Part shown: one piece after another, positions 26,729 to 35,909 of the stretch
Numbering within the stretch: the stretch's first letter is position 1
Layout: each line of letters opens with the position of its first letter
Assembly: GCA_016709495.1 (NCBI GenBank)
Contig: JADJMS010000052.1
Location: 1-64,000 of the forward strand
Direction: 5' to 3'
Length of the DNA: 64,000 bases
Source of the DNA: Candidatus Dechloromonas phosphorivorans
Lineage (GTDB): Bacteria > Pseudomonadota > Gammaproteobacteria > Burkholderiales > Rhodocyclaceae
Position numbers and translations under genes: made by a program
Notes under the pieces: generated by a model
What the model saw: the letters and a program-made list of their open reading frames with translations, nothing else
What the model was told of the DNA's origin: nothing
Database searches by the model: none

Positions 26729-28054
26729 ATGGGACGCCGCGCCAAGACCCAGCGCCTCAACATCTGGATGAACGGCCTCCCGGTCGGCTACTGGGGAGAC
26801 CGGCCGTCAGGGCGAGCATCTGGCCTATTTCGACGACTGGCTGGCCGACCACAGGGCCGCCCGCTCTCTTTGTCGCTGCCCTTCCTGCCCGGCAATACCG
26901 CCCATCGCGGCGAAGGGGTCGGCAACTACTTCGACAACCTGCTACCCGACAGCGACGCCATCCGTCGCCGTCTGGCACAGCGCTACGGCGCAGGCGGCAC
27001 CGATGCCTTTCAACTGCTGCGCAAGCTGGGGCGCGATTGCGTCGGGGCGATCCAACTCCTGCCGGATAACGAAACCCCGACCGACATCTACGAAATCCAT
27101 GGTCAGGCTTTGAGCGAGGCCGACATCGCCGAACGGCTGCGCAACACCACCGCCGCGCCGGCACCGGGCATGCACGACGACGGCGATCTACGCCTCTCCA
27201 TCGCCGGCGCCCAGGAAAAAACCGCCCTGCTGCGCCAGGACGACCAATGGCTGCTGCCGCAGGGCAGCACGCCGACCACGCACATCTTCAAACTGCCGCT
27301 CGGCCTGGTCGGCAACATGCAGGCCGACATGCGCACCTCCGTCGAAAACGAATGGCTGTGCGCGAAGATCGCCGCCGCCTTCGGCATCCCCGTCGCGCCG
27401 TGCGACATCGGCGTTTTCGAAGACCAGAAAGTCCTCGTCGTCGAACGCTTCGACCGCACCCCCGCCAGCGACGGCAGCTGGATCGTCCGCCTGCCGCAGG
27501 AAGACATGTGCCAGGCCACCGGCACCTCACCGCTGCGCAAGTACCAGTCCGAAGGCGGGCCGGGCATCGCTGCCATCATGGCTCTGCTGCTCGGCTCGGA
27601 AACCGCCGAGCAGGACCGGACCAACTTCTTCAAAGCCCAGATCGTCTTCTGGCTGCTCGCCGCCCCAGACGGCCACGCCAAAAACTTCAGCATTGCCCAC
27701 CGCTCCGGCGGCCGCTACCGCGCCACGCCCATCTACGACGTGCTCTCGGCCCACCCCATCATCGGCACCGGCAAACAGCAGATCGCCCCGCAAAAAGCCC
27801 GCCTCGCCATGGCCGTGCGCGGCAGCACCAACCACTACCTGATCGACAAGATCCACCGCCGCCACTGGCTAGCCCAGGCCCAACAAGTCGGCCTCGGCGC
27901 CGCCAGCGCAGAACGCCTGATTGAAGAAGTCCTCGCTGGCGTGGACGGAGTAATCGATAAAGTCAGCCAACAATTGCCAGCCGGCTTTCCGCCAGACGTG
28001 GCCGACACAATTCTCTCCGGCCTGCGCTGTCAGGCGGCCCGACTGATGGAATAG
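26729..28054 (+). CDS. hipA: HipA-like serine/threonine kinase toxin
   Basis: HipA kinases phosphorylate glutamyl-tRNA synthetase or similar targets and cause growth arrest. The 441-aa protein has the N-terminal couple-domain (GRPLSLSLPFLPGN), SIAGAQEKTALL, THIFKLPLG, VERFDRT, the catalytic loop APDGHAKNFSI and IYDVLSAHP. Between 26795 and 26851 the family-like reading (TGRQGEHLAYFDDWLAD) lies in another frame, so a +1 and a compensating shift are present. About 18 residues in the read protein are therefore probably wrong. Confidence 0.88.
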   Translation: MGRRAKTQRLNIWMNGLPVGYWGDRPSGRASGLFRRLAGRPQGRPLSLSLPFLPGNTAHRGEGVGNYFDNLLPDSDAIRRRLAQRYGAGGTDAFQLLRKLGRDCVGAIQLLPDNETPTDIYEIHGQALSEADIAERLRNTTAAPAPGMHDDGDLRLSIAGAQEKTALLRQDDQWLLPQGSTPTTHIFKLPLGLVGNMQADMRTSVENEWLCAKIAAAFGIPVAPCDIGVFEDQKVLVVERFDRTPASDGSWIVRLPQEDMCQATGTSPLRKYQSEGGPGIAAIMALLLGSETAEQDRTNFFKAQIVFWLLAAPDGHAKNFSIAHRSGGRYRATPIYDVLSAHPIIGTGKQQIAPQKARLAMAVRGSTNHYLIDKIHRRHWLAQAQQVGLGAASAERLIEEVLAGVDGVIDKVSQQLPAGFPPDVADTILSGLRCQAARLME

Positions 28055-28114
28055 CACAATCCAACAAAACTTTCCGCCATCATGGCGCTGCCTGGGTGGG
28101 TGAAACAAATTTGA

Positions 28115-28148
28115 ATTTTGGCCGATTTTTCCGGTTGACCGCAGCAGG
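28115..28148 (+). repeat. Cassette repeat, copy 2
   Basis: ATTTTGGCCG, TTTTTCCGGTTGACCG and CAGCAGG match the core of copy 1 nearly base for base. It lies between hipA and the fic gene. Confidence 0.75.
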
Positions 28149-28269
28149 TCGGAAATCCATTTTGGTTTGGCGTTTGTTTACAAAAAACGGAGACTTCGGC
28201 AAATACTTCGGAATAAAGATCGGCTAAATTTTTATTAAAACAATCTGTAACCAATTGATCCAACGTGTT

Positions 28270-28275
28270 TATAAT
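28270..28275 (+). promoter_or_regulatory. -10 box upstream of fic
   Basis: A perfect TATAAT 35 bases before the GTG at 28310. The -35 region is weak. It implies that translation cannot begin at the earlier GTG at 28265. Confidence 0.4.
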
Positions 28276-28309
28276 CGGAAATTATATCGGCAGAAAACGA
28301 GGCAAAAAA

Positions 28310-29587
28310 GTGGTTGATTTTTACGACGATCCCGTCCAGATGGAGCCGCTGGTGATAGACGGATCGCGCCCCGTTTACAACTCGCTCATCGGACTCGCGC
28401 ACGAGCTTTCCGAGGCTTCTGCATGCCTCGACGCCACACTCGTTCCCTCGACTGCACGAAGCCTTTCCGCGCTGGTCGAGAACATGAACTGCTACTACAG
28501 CAACCTGATCGAAGGGCACAAGACACTTCCAATCGATATCGAGGCAGCGCTCCAACAGGCAACCGAGAGGGCTGACCAGAAGGACTTGCAGAGCCTCGCG
28601 TTCGCCCACATTGAAGCGGATCGGTGGGCAAGGCAGCAGCGTCTCACCGAGGACACGCTTCGTCCCTTCCTGCTCGACGTACATCGAGTGTTCTGCCAGC
28701 ATTTGCCCGAAGACCTCCTGCGGCTCAGCGACGACTCAATCATGACGCCGGGTGAATTTCGACCCACCAACAAGGAGGTGCAGGTTGGCAGACACCTCGC
28801 GCCGAAAGCCGAAACCCTTGGGCGCTTCCTTGAGCGCTACACAAAGGTCTATGGACAGCGACTTGAATGGGCCAAAAAGGACGGAATATCGAAGCTCGAC
28901 GGGATCGTCGCCGCTTTCGCTGCTCACCATCGCCTGGCTTGGATTCACCCATTTCTGGACGGCAACGGACGTGTCGCTCGTATCACCCTTGACGCAATGC
29001 TTCGCGAATGCGGCGTCAATGGCAGCTGCTTATGGTCCATGTCGCGAGGCTTCGCGAAGACCTCCGAGGATTACAAGGCGAAGTTGGCTAATGCAGATCA
29101 GCCACGAATGGGGGATCTGGACGGTCGCGGCAACCTTTCAGAGAAGCGGCTTGCCGAGTTCATCGAATACTCGCTGAGGACTGCCGTCGATCAAGCCAAG
29201 TACATGGGCAGCATGTTCGCCCTCGAAAACTTCCAGGCCCGCGTTGAAGGCTATTTCAATCGCGTCCGCTTTGACTTGAAACCGGAGAGTGCTTATCTAT
29301 TCCTTCACGCCTTCAGATTAGGAGAGTTCGAACGAGGGGAAGCGAGTCGAATTACCGGCCTCTCCGAGAGAGTCGCCAGAGATGTACTCGGCCGACTCCT
29401 GGCCGAGGGCTTACTGTTGTCCGACACGCCAAAGGGGCGGGTCCGCGTGGGATTCCCTGTCCACGCGCTTGGCTCACTGCTGCCGAACCTCTACCCGGCA
29501 GGAGACGTGGACATCACACCTGAGCAATTGAGGCGCCTCATAGGCGTCGCCAAGCAGAAGATCGTGAAACCCTCGCAACGGACATAG
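28310..29587 (+). CDS. Class II Fic-domain protein (AMPylase)
   Basis: Fic enzymes move AMP from ATP to target proteins. The 425-aa protein carries the N-terminal inhibitory motif SNLIEG (residues 64-69, (S/T)xxxE(G/N)) and the Fic motif HPFLDGNGRVAR (213-224), followed by a winged-helix C-terminus (EASRITGLSERVARDVLGR). The GTG at 28310 is chosen because GAGG precedes it and a -10 box lies between it and an earlier GTG. Self-inhibited class II Fic proteins need no separate antitoxin, and none is adjacent. It occupies the second repeat-bounded cassette. Confidence 0.9.
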   Translation: MVDFYDDPVQMEPLVIDGSRPVYNSLIGLAHELSEASACLDATLVPSTARSLSALVENMNCYYSNLIEGHKTLPIDIEAALQQATERADQKDLQSLAFAHIEADRWARQQRLTEDTLRPFLLDVHRVFCQHLPEDLLRLSDDSIMTPGEFRPTNKEVQVGRHLAPKAETLGRFLERYTKVYGQRLEWAKKDGISKLDGIVAAFAAHHRLAWIHPFLDGNGRVARITLDAMLRECGVNGSCLWSMSRGFAKTSEDYKAKLANADQPRMGDLDGRGNLSEKRLAEFIEYSLRTAVDQAKYMGSMFALENFQARVEGYFNRVRFDLKPESAYLFLHAFRLGEFERGEASRITGLSERVARDVLGRLLAEGLLLSDTPKGRVRVGFPVHALGSLLPNLYPAGDVDITPEQLRRLIGVAKQKIVKPSQRT

Positions 29588-29705
29588 CGGCGCTAACCGA
29601 AGCGTAGGCGCAGCTTTCGGAAACCAAGCCGAAGGGGCAAGCAAAGCGCAAACCCTTACCCCCCAAGTTACCGCACCGAGATTCACCACAAGCCGGAATC
29701 GACCA

Positions 29706-29776
29706 GCTACGCCGCCCGGCATCGGCTGACCTGGCAATTCCATTTTTGGCCTTTTTTTGGAGTCGACCGCAACAGG
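29706..29776 (+). repeat. Cassette repeat, copy 3, with a remnant of the regulator 3' end
   Basis: The first 25 bases are identical to 26101-26125, inside the NarL-type regulator gene 3.6 kb to the left. Weaker similarity reaches further upstream to about 29685. The core (ATTTTTGGCC, GTCGACCGCAACAGG) is a diverged copy. The rest of the 305-base gap 29588-29901 shows only the promoter described next. Confidence 0.75.
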
Positions 29777-29846
29777 CCCAATATATTGAGGCACTTCTAT
29801 CGCCGGCACAAAAATATTGCACCATAACGCAATACTGAAATTATTG

Positions 29847-29868
29847 TTATTGCTCTATAATGCAATAA
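29847..29868. promoter_or_regulatory. Operator over the -10 box of the mobile mystery operon
   Basis: TTATTGC-TCTATAAT-GCAATAA is a perfect 7-bp inverted repeat with TATAAT in the centre, 34 bases before the ATG of the HTH protein. This is the layout of autorepression by the HTH partner. Confidence 0.5.
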
Positions 29869-29901
29869 TAAATAACTTAACATTGCATCAGGGTGCAAAA
29901 A

Positions 29902-30368
29902 ATGGCCGCCAACTTCGCCGAACTCAAGCTCCGCCAACTCGACGCCACACTTAGTCGCTGGCGCGCCGCCGATTTGCCGCCGCGCCCCCCGGCCGGTTGG
30001 CTGAAAACCATCCGCGAAGCGCTCGGCATGACGGCGACCCATCAGGCAAAACGCTCGGTGTTACCACTTCCACCGTCACCCGCCTCGAAACCTCGGAAGC
30101 CGACGACACCATCAGCCTCGCCACCTTGCGCCGTGCCGCCGAAGCCCTGGGCTGCGAACTGCAATACGCGCTGGTGCCCAAGCAGTCGCTGACCGACACA
30201 CTGGAGGCACGCGCCACCGCCCTGGCACGCCAGCAGATGGCCACCATCAGCCACAGCATGGCACTGGAAGCCCAGGCCACCTCGCGCGAAACCGTCGAGG
30301 CACAAACCCGCGCCCTGGCCGACAGCCTGCTCAAAGGTTCGCGTCGCGCGCTGTGGCGGGAAAGCTGA
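29902..30368 (+). pseudogene. Mobile mystery protein A (HTH), one frameshift
   Basis: The Xre-like partner of the Fic/Doc protein that follows. The first frame reads FAELKLRQLDATLSRWRAA and GWLKTIREALGMTATHQAKR; the second resumes as GVTTSTVTRLETSEADDTIS and runs to the stop. Restoring one C in CGCTC (CGCCTC) at about 30053 joins the HTH. The joined length of about 155 aa is normal for the family. It is found with protein B on mobile DNA; the antitoxin/regulator role is inferred. Confidence 0.8.
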
Positions 30369-30372
30369 GCCA

Positions 30373-30984
30373 ATGGCAGCCCAATCAACCGTCAACCTCG
30401 ACTACCCGCCCGGCGCCACGCCGCTCGATGCTGACGAACTGGCCAGCCTGATCCCCGGCCATCTCACCACGCAGGCCGAGCTAAACGAATGGGAACAACT
30501 CAACATCGGCGAAGGCGACAAGTGGGCGCGCAAACAGCGCAAGGACATCCTCAGCGAAACCTTCATGCGCCAACTCCACCGGCAGATGTTCGGCGAAACC
30601 TGGAAGTGGGCCGGCGAGTTTCGCAAGTCCGACAAGAACATCGGCGTCGATTGGCTGCACATCGGTGTTGAGCTCAAAAAACTGCTCGACGACGTGCGCT
30701 ACCAGATCGACCATGCCACCTTTACGGCCGATGAAATCGCCATCCGCTTCCATCATCGCCTCGTGGCCATCCACGCCTTTCCCAACGGCAACGGCCGTCA
30801 CGCCCGGATGATGGCCGACCTGCTCGTCGAAAAACTAGGCCATCCACGCTTCAGTTGGGGAAGCCGCAGCCTGGCAGAAGGCAACCTAACCGACGCCACC
30901 CCGATCCGGCGCAATTACATCACCGCCCTGCAAGCAGCCGACGCCCGCGACATGGCGCCTTTGCTGGCCTTTGCGCGTAGCTGA
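30373..30984 (+). CDS. Mobile mystery protein B (Fic/Doc family)
   Basis: A 203-aa protein. The N-terminus PPGATPLDADELASLIPGHL marks the mobile-mystery-B group. The Fic motif is HAFPNGNGRHAR (residues 134-145), so the catalytic His and the anion-binding loop are intact. No (S/T)xxxE(G/N) motif precedes it in the protein, so inhibition would have to come from protein A, four bases upstream. Probably a toxin or phage-defence effector; activity is not shown. Confidence 0.85.
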   Translation: MAAQSTVNLDYPPGATPLDADELASLIPGHLTTQAELNEWEQLNIGEGDKWARKQRKDILSETFMRQLHRQMFGETWKWAGEFRKSDKNIGVDWLHIGVELKKLLDDVRYQIDHATFTADEIAIRFHHRLVAIHAFPNGNGRHARMMADLLVEKLGHPRFSWGSRSLAEGNLTDATPIRRNYITALQAADARDMAPLLAFARS

Positions 30985-30997
30985 CGGGAAAACGAAA

Positions 30998-31080
30998 TTG
31001 GGTCGGCGCTGCGGACTCGATTAAATCAATAGCCCCCACTCTGCGCATTGACTATTTAAAATAATTTGTCTCCGACCCCA
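30998..31080. repeat. Imperfect inverted repeat between convergent genes
   Basis: TTGGGTCGG at 30998 and CCGACCCCA at 31072 are inverted copies, with AT-rich inner arms (GATTAAATCAATAG; TTGACTATTTAAA) that partly pair. It may be a REP-like remnant or a two-way terminator at the GC/AT boundary. Confidence 0.3.
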
Positions 31081-31090
31081 TTGACCATAT

Positions 31091-31993
31091 TTAAATCGCC
31101 CTAAGTATTTCCGTCTGCCTCGTGACCTGCCAATTTAATAGATTTTTAAATAGTTTTGTGCCAGAAAACTTTAATAAATCGAATGATGCAATGAGAAGGT
31201 CTTCCACGCAATCTGCATTTTGCAATAGCTTATTTTTGCTATCTAATCCATTCTTGGAGACCAATAGCAGCAACTGAGATATATCATGGCCATTCACTAA
31301 TTCAATGGCGGGGTGGTTTTCATCAGCAATCTCTTTTAGCTTTTCCTTTATTACTTCGCGACAGGAGACGACAGTACCCCGATTCTTTGAATATTCGACT
31401 ACTGTATTGATCATTATCTCGTCACCAAGATAGGTCCAGCTATTTTCAGAAATAAACTTATTAATTTTTAGCTTATTTCCATCTGGCTTTTCTGGCTTAA
31501 ACGACAAACCAAGTGAAAATCGCTTGTTAGCAAGCCGCAAACACCCAAGACTGTAGAGTAAATCAAGTAATAGATCAGGTAATTTCTTTCTAACCTTGTC
31601 TTCGAATGCCAATACCTTTTCGTCCTCGCTTATCAAAACCAGGTAATTACTTAACACGTCAGCCTGTATCATCATTAACTCAGAATCATGGCAGTCTGTC
31701 GCGAAGACGGCTCCTGCATAATCGGGGTCGTATTTTAGATTTCCGTTTATTCTCAGGTAGTCAGCATCTCGAATGCCGAGCACTTTACTGAAACTGCGCT
31801 CATCAAGTATACCTAAAACCTCTCTTTGCTTGTATTTCCCAAATGTGGCCTTTATTTTTGCTGCCTCTTCTATAATAAAGCGCCGATATATTTTAATGTC
31901 TTTCTTTCCCTCAACTAAAACATAGTAGCCGGAGAAATCTTTATCTTGGAGGATAGCGTTCGCAATCCGAAAGGGAGTGATGCTTGCCTCCAT
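31091..31993 (-). CDS. DUF4435 TOPRIM protein, PARIS effector-like (AriB)
   Basis: A 300-aa protein with a TOPRIM-like layout: E28 in VLVEGKKDIKIY, D75/D77 in GIRDADYLR, then FATDCHDSELMM (D99, H101, D102, E104), the DUF4435 pattern. In PARIS, the effector is released by the ATPase when a phage anti-restriction protein is sensed and then cleaves host tRNA. Its ATG overlaps the ATPase stop (TAATG). The gene is much richer in AT than its neighbours, a sign of transfer. PARIS assignment rests on the gene pair and sizes. Confidence 0.78.
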   Translation of the reverse strand: MEASITPFRIANAILQDKDFSGYYVLVEGKKDIKIYRRFIIEEAAKIKATFGKYKQREVLGILDERSFSKVLGIRDADYLRINGNLKYDPDYAGAVFATDCHDSELMMIQADVLSNYLVLISEDEKVLAFEDKVRKKLPDLLLDLLYSLGCLRLANKRFSLGLSFKPEKPDGNKLKINKFISENSWTYLGDEIMINTVVEYSKNRGTVVSCREVIKEKLKEIADENHPAIELVNGHDISQLLLLVSKNGLDSKNKLLQNADCVEDLLIASFDLLKFSGTKLFKNLLNWQVTRQTEILRAI

Positions 31994-33336
31994 TACTCAA
32001 TTCCTTGAAGCTCGACCTTCAAATCCCAGTTTTCATCGATGATGTCCGGGGAATGCGTCGCAATAATAATTGACACCTTATTAATTGACGTCACTTCCTT
32101 GAGGTCATTAATAAACTTATTCTGCCATGATATATGTAATGATAGCTCAGGCTCATCGATTAGAATTAGATCACCTGGGCTCGACTTAAATATTAGTTCG
32201 TAAAATAATATAAGTTCGTTTTGCTCGCCAGATGACAATTTTAATGGCGATATTTTCTCTAATTGCCCGTCCTTGTCTCTTTTCACCTTTGACCGAAACA
32301 CGAATCCGTCGTTTTTGTTAATCGTAAGTGTTTTGTGCTTAAATCGCTTATTGACTATTTGGCGAAACAAAGAGATTTTGTTAGAAATATCATCAAAAGG
32401 AGCCAGTTTCTTGTGACTATCATCAATATATAACTTAAGTGCGTTCATAAGGTCCGGCTGCTCCTCTGTAATTTGAAGCAAATCGGAGTCATGAGTACTT
32501 TCTATTAGGCCAATTGAAGATAGGACTTTTCGTCTTTCATCAAGTTTCAATAATGCTGTATTTAACTCATCGAATGAATCTACTGTTTTTTGTTTAAGTT
32601 TATTAAGCAATCTATTCGGGTATGTGCTATCTAATTCGGTAGTTATCTCTGAGGATGATTTCTCAACTACAGAAATCTGCTCAATTAATTCCTTTGAGCA
32701 TTTGAGAACCGTGTTTATATACGCATCCCCCCGTTCCTTTGCGGTAATTGTCCGCTGAGTTTCTATCAGATTGACTCTGATTCCTTTAACGGTCTCGCTA
32801 AACCACTTTGGTAACGCTTTGTCGATGCTGTTAAATAATAGACGCTGAAAATTTTTGTCATTGAGGTATCGCGAAAGCACATACTCATCTGTAATTATAT
32901 AATCATCCAAGTATCGCCTTCTGCCATCATTTAATAGCGCTCTTTGCTTGGCCAGTTCATAATTTATAGCCAGTTCGCGATTGTGCTGGTTCTTGCTTGA
33001 TTTTTCTTTCAGATCGAGCTCTGCTATTTTAATTGGCTTTGTCTTTGTATCCTTGTCGGAATAGCGGCGAGTGACATAAAGCGCAAATTGATTTTCATTT
33101 GAAGTTTTTGTTACCTCCCAATATTCATTGTCTTCAAAGTAAAATAGAAACTTACTGAATTGGAGGTCGCAAAAGAATCGGTAGTCTTCTTTAAAAAAAG
33201 CATTCACAGCCTCTAAGATTACAGTTTTTCCGAGACCATTTTCCCCGATCACAATCGTAATGCCATTCTCGTTGAGCGGTATTTCATGATCAAATGTGCC
33301 GAATAGCCGCTTTACTTCAATTTTAATTAACTTCAT
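31993..33336 (-). CDS. AAA/ABC-type ATPase, PARIS sensor-like (AriA)
   Basis: A 447-aa ATPase: Walker A GENGLGKT (31-38), a long helical insertion, signature LSSGEQNELILFYEL (about 370), Walker B LILIDEPELSLH (about 395-406) and the switch ATHSPDII (about 428). This layout and length fit AriA of PARIS and related OLD-like ATPases. Translationally coupled to the DUF4435 gene. Strongly AT-rich. No other defence gene is directly attached. Confidence 0.8.
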   Translation of the reverse strand: MKLIKIEVKRLFGTFDHEIPLNENGITIVIGENGLGKTVILEAVNAFFKEDYRFFCDLQFSKFLFYFEDNEYWEVTKTSNENQFALYVTRRYSDKDTKTKPIKIAELDLKEKSSKNQHNRELAINYELAKQRALLNDGRRRYLDDYIITDEYVLSRYLNDKNFQRLLFNSIDKALPKWFSETVKGIRVNLIETQRTITAKERGDAYINTVLKCSKELIEQISVVEKSSSEITTELDSTYPNRLLNKLKQKTVDSFDELNTALLKLDERRKVLSSIGLIESTHDSDLLQITEEQPDLMNALKLYIDDSHKKLAPFDDISNKISLFRQIVNKRFKHKTLTINKNDGFVFRSKVKRDKDGQLEKISPLKLSSGEQNELILFYELIFKSSPGDLILIDEPELSLHISWQNKFINDLKEVTSINKVSIIIATHSPDIIDENWDLKVELQGIE

Positions 33337-34058
33337 AAAGTATTCCTAAAATAGTCTATCGCCCAATTCATCGTCATGATTGTAAAAGTCTGTTGCTCAG
33401 CATGCACCACAATTCGATTTTTTGGCTAAAGTTATCTTCCTGATGACGTAACCTTCAGTTTGCCTGGTACAGGTTGCCAGTATCATAAGTCTCATTAATT
33501 GTACTATTCTGCAACGACCTTCAGGAAGATCTCGCTTACGGCAACAAAATAGAATCGTCCATGTGGCAGACACCCGAAGCCAGATGAGGTGCGTCTTGTG
33601 CCTGTCGAAGATGGAATGGGACATCTACAACTTATGACGTACGGCCGGTAAGCACCCTAATGCCGACTCCATGCAGCTAAGCCCGGGTGGCCGCAACGGT
33701 TTAGGTTTGTTCGATGTCTGCCCATACGCGGTGAGCGTAGATCCCGAGATGGCGTCTGCGGGCAGACGTTGAATAAACCTCCAGGGAGGAAACCGCGGGA
33801 TGCTGCGGGATATTTGAGTAGAGTCGACGGTCTATGGGGATTTGATCTGGCACCCGAGGGCTGAACTGGCCGTAGGCAGGGAGGTCGATCTGTCGCCGTT
33901 GAGGTGATCGACGCCTAAATCGAGGAGCAAGGTCACGGGGCCCCGTTCTCGGAGCAGCAAATTCCGGCGATATGGCCACAAGCAGCGACAGACTGTCTGC
34001 AGCACCGGCAATCCGGAAGCTGACCTGAGCACTTCACGAAGAAACTTCCATTGGAGCA
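33337..34058. other. Gap between the PARIS-like pair and the IS91-type relic
   Basis: About 720 bases without a supported gene. The first 300 bases are AT-rich and may hold the ariA promoter. From about 33640 the composition turns GC-rich (GTACGGCCGGTAAGCACCC), probably the end region of the IS91-type element. Short open frames on the minus strand have no recognisable motifs. Confidence 0.4.
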
Positions 34059-35055
34059 TTATGGCGGAGCTCGGATCGGTTGCCGGCGGATGATGATTTC
34101 AACAACGCGCATGGTGGCGCCGCAGCATTTGCATACGAAATTGGGGACGGGCGTGTCAGCGGCTTGATTCATGGCCGGCACAGGCGGGGGCGTGTTCAGC
34201 AAACGTCTTGCCCTAGCCAGATTCTCCCGTCGCCCAGCGTTAGCCAGTAACCCATAATGGCGAATGCGGTGAAAGCCAGTGGGTAGCACATGCAGCAGGA
34301 AACGGCGCATGAACTCTTCTGGTGCGAGTGTCATTGTCTTGTGCCAGTTACGTCCTTTGGCCCGGTAATCCTTCCAGCGGAAGGTCACGCCAGCATCGTC
34401 CATCGACACCAGGCGTCGGTTCGATATCGCCACCCGGTGGGTATAGCGCGAGAGATAAGCCAGTACCGCCTCGGGCCCGGCGAACGGACGCTTGGCATAG
34501 ACCACCCACTCACGACTCCGTTGCACTGCCAACCATCGGCCAAACGCAACGGCATCCGCCAAGCTCTCATGCTCACCGAAGAATTTGAGCTGGCCTGCAC
34601 GATGAAGCATCTCCAGTTCCTCGATGAAGCGCCGACGGAACAATCGGGACAGGACGCGCACGGGCAGGAAGAACCCACGGCGGCAAGCTATCCAGCGCTC
34701 CCTGTCCTGAGAAATGCCACCGCCAGGTACGATGCCATGCGCGTGCGGATGGTGTGTCAGCGCTGAACCCCAAGTATGCAAGACCAGCGTGGCTCCGATT
34801 TGCGCGCCCAGATGTTTGGATCGGCCGCGATGGTCATTAGTGTGTCAGCTGCCACGTCGAATAGGAGGCTGTAGATCATCGCCTTGTTGGTATAGGCAAT
34901 GGCACTGATCGCTTCCGGCAAGGTAAAAACGACGTGGTAATACTCGACGGGCAGCAGGTCGGCCTGTCGGGCATCCAGCCATTTCTGCGCTGCACGCGCC
35001 TGACACTTCGGGCAATGTCGATTACGACAGGAGTTGTAGCTGATCTCCTCGTGGT
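34059..35055 (-). pseudogene. IS91-family Y2 transposase, N-terminus lost, frameshifted
   Basis: The frame opens at about 35055 with ISYNSCRNRHCPKCQARAAQ, the zinc-binding start of IS91 transposases, minus the first 70 or so residues. It shifts at about 34815, where one C in GATCC(C)AAAC restores PKHLGAQIGATLVLHTWGSA. Later landmarks are THHPHAHGIVPGGG, LSRYTHRVAISNRRL and FRWKDYRAKG. The C-terminus has a CxCC zinc pair (VCKCCGATM). Not functional as read. Confidence 0.85.
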
Positions 35056-35059
35056 CGCA

Positions 35060-35909
35060 GGCATCGCAACCTCGCGCAGGATGTCGGTGGCGACCTGTGC
35101 ATACAGTGCAGTCGTTTCCAGTTTCTTGTGGCCGAGCAATACCTGGATCAGACGAATATCGACCTTCTGCTCCAGCAGGTGGGTGGCAAAGGCATGGCGC
35201 AGGGAGTGCATGGAAATGCGTTTATCGATGCCAGCCTCGTCGGCGGCCGCATGGATAGCTCGGTTGAGTTGGCGGGTACTCAAATGCTGGATCGGGTCCA
35301 TGCCCGGAAATAACCAGCCACCGTCCAGCATCTTCCCCTGGGCACGAGCGACCCGCCACCAGACACGTAGGCGCTCAAGGAGAACCGGCGACAGTAAGGC
35401 GTAGCGATCCTTCTGTCCTTTGCCTTGCTCGACCCGCAGGGTCATACGTTGGCTGTCAATGTCACTGACCTTCAGGTGGACCACTTCATTGACCCGCAAC
35501 CCAGTCGCATAGGCCAGGGCCAGTGCAGTTTGGTGTTTCAGGTTGCCGGCAGCGGCAATCAACCGTTTTACCTCGTCGGGACTCAAAATATCCGGTAGTT
35601 TGCGCGGCAGATGGACCGGTTTCATCTTACTTATTGCCTCAGGGCGGTCCAGGGTAACGCCGAAAAGAACTTCAGCCCGCAGATCGAAGCGTTCAGCGAT
35701 GCTGGCGAAGTCCCGTGGTCGACCAAGTACAACTGGTAGTTGCGCAATTCCTCAACGCTGGCACTATCCGGAGATCGACCGAGGTACTTGGCAAATTGCC
35801 GGACTGCGCGAACATAGTGGTACTGCGTCTTCTCGCCAAACTTCCGCATCCGCATGTCCTCAATCATGCGTTGACGCAGCGGGCTGGTAGCTGGAGTCGG
35901 GATGGTCAT
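35060..35909 (-). pseudogene. Tyrosine recombinase of the IS91-type element, frameshifted
   Basis: The N-terminal core-binding domain (SPLRQRMIEDMRMRKFGEKT) shifts at about 35640, where adding one T to the run restores LKFFFGVTLDRPEA. The catalytic domain then holds TGLRVNEVVHLKVSDID (Arg I), HSLRHAFATHLLE (H-x-x-R), LGHKKLETTALY (His and Tyr). It loses its own end at about 35055 and reads into the transposase. Distinct from the DUF4102 integrase at the left end. Confidence 0.85.

Noticed and set aside
27247..27924. Arg/Pro-rich open frame inside hipA
   Set aside because: A frame shadow of GC-rich hipA; composition and lack of motifs rule it out.
33397..33624. Frame starting MSHSIFDRHKTHL, recalling IS200 transposases
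   Set aside because: Only the first dozen residues are suggestive; the rest has no IS200 motif in any frame. Not enough to call a relic.
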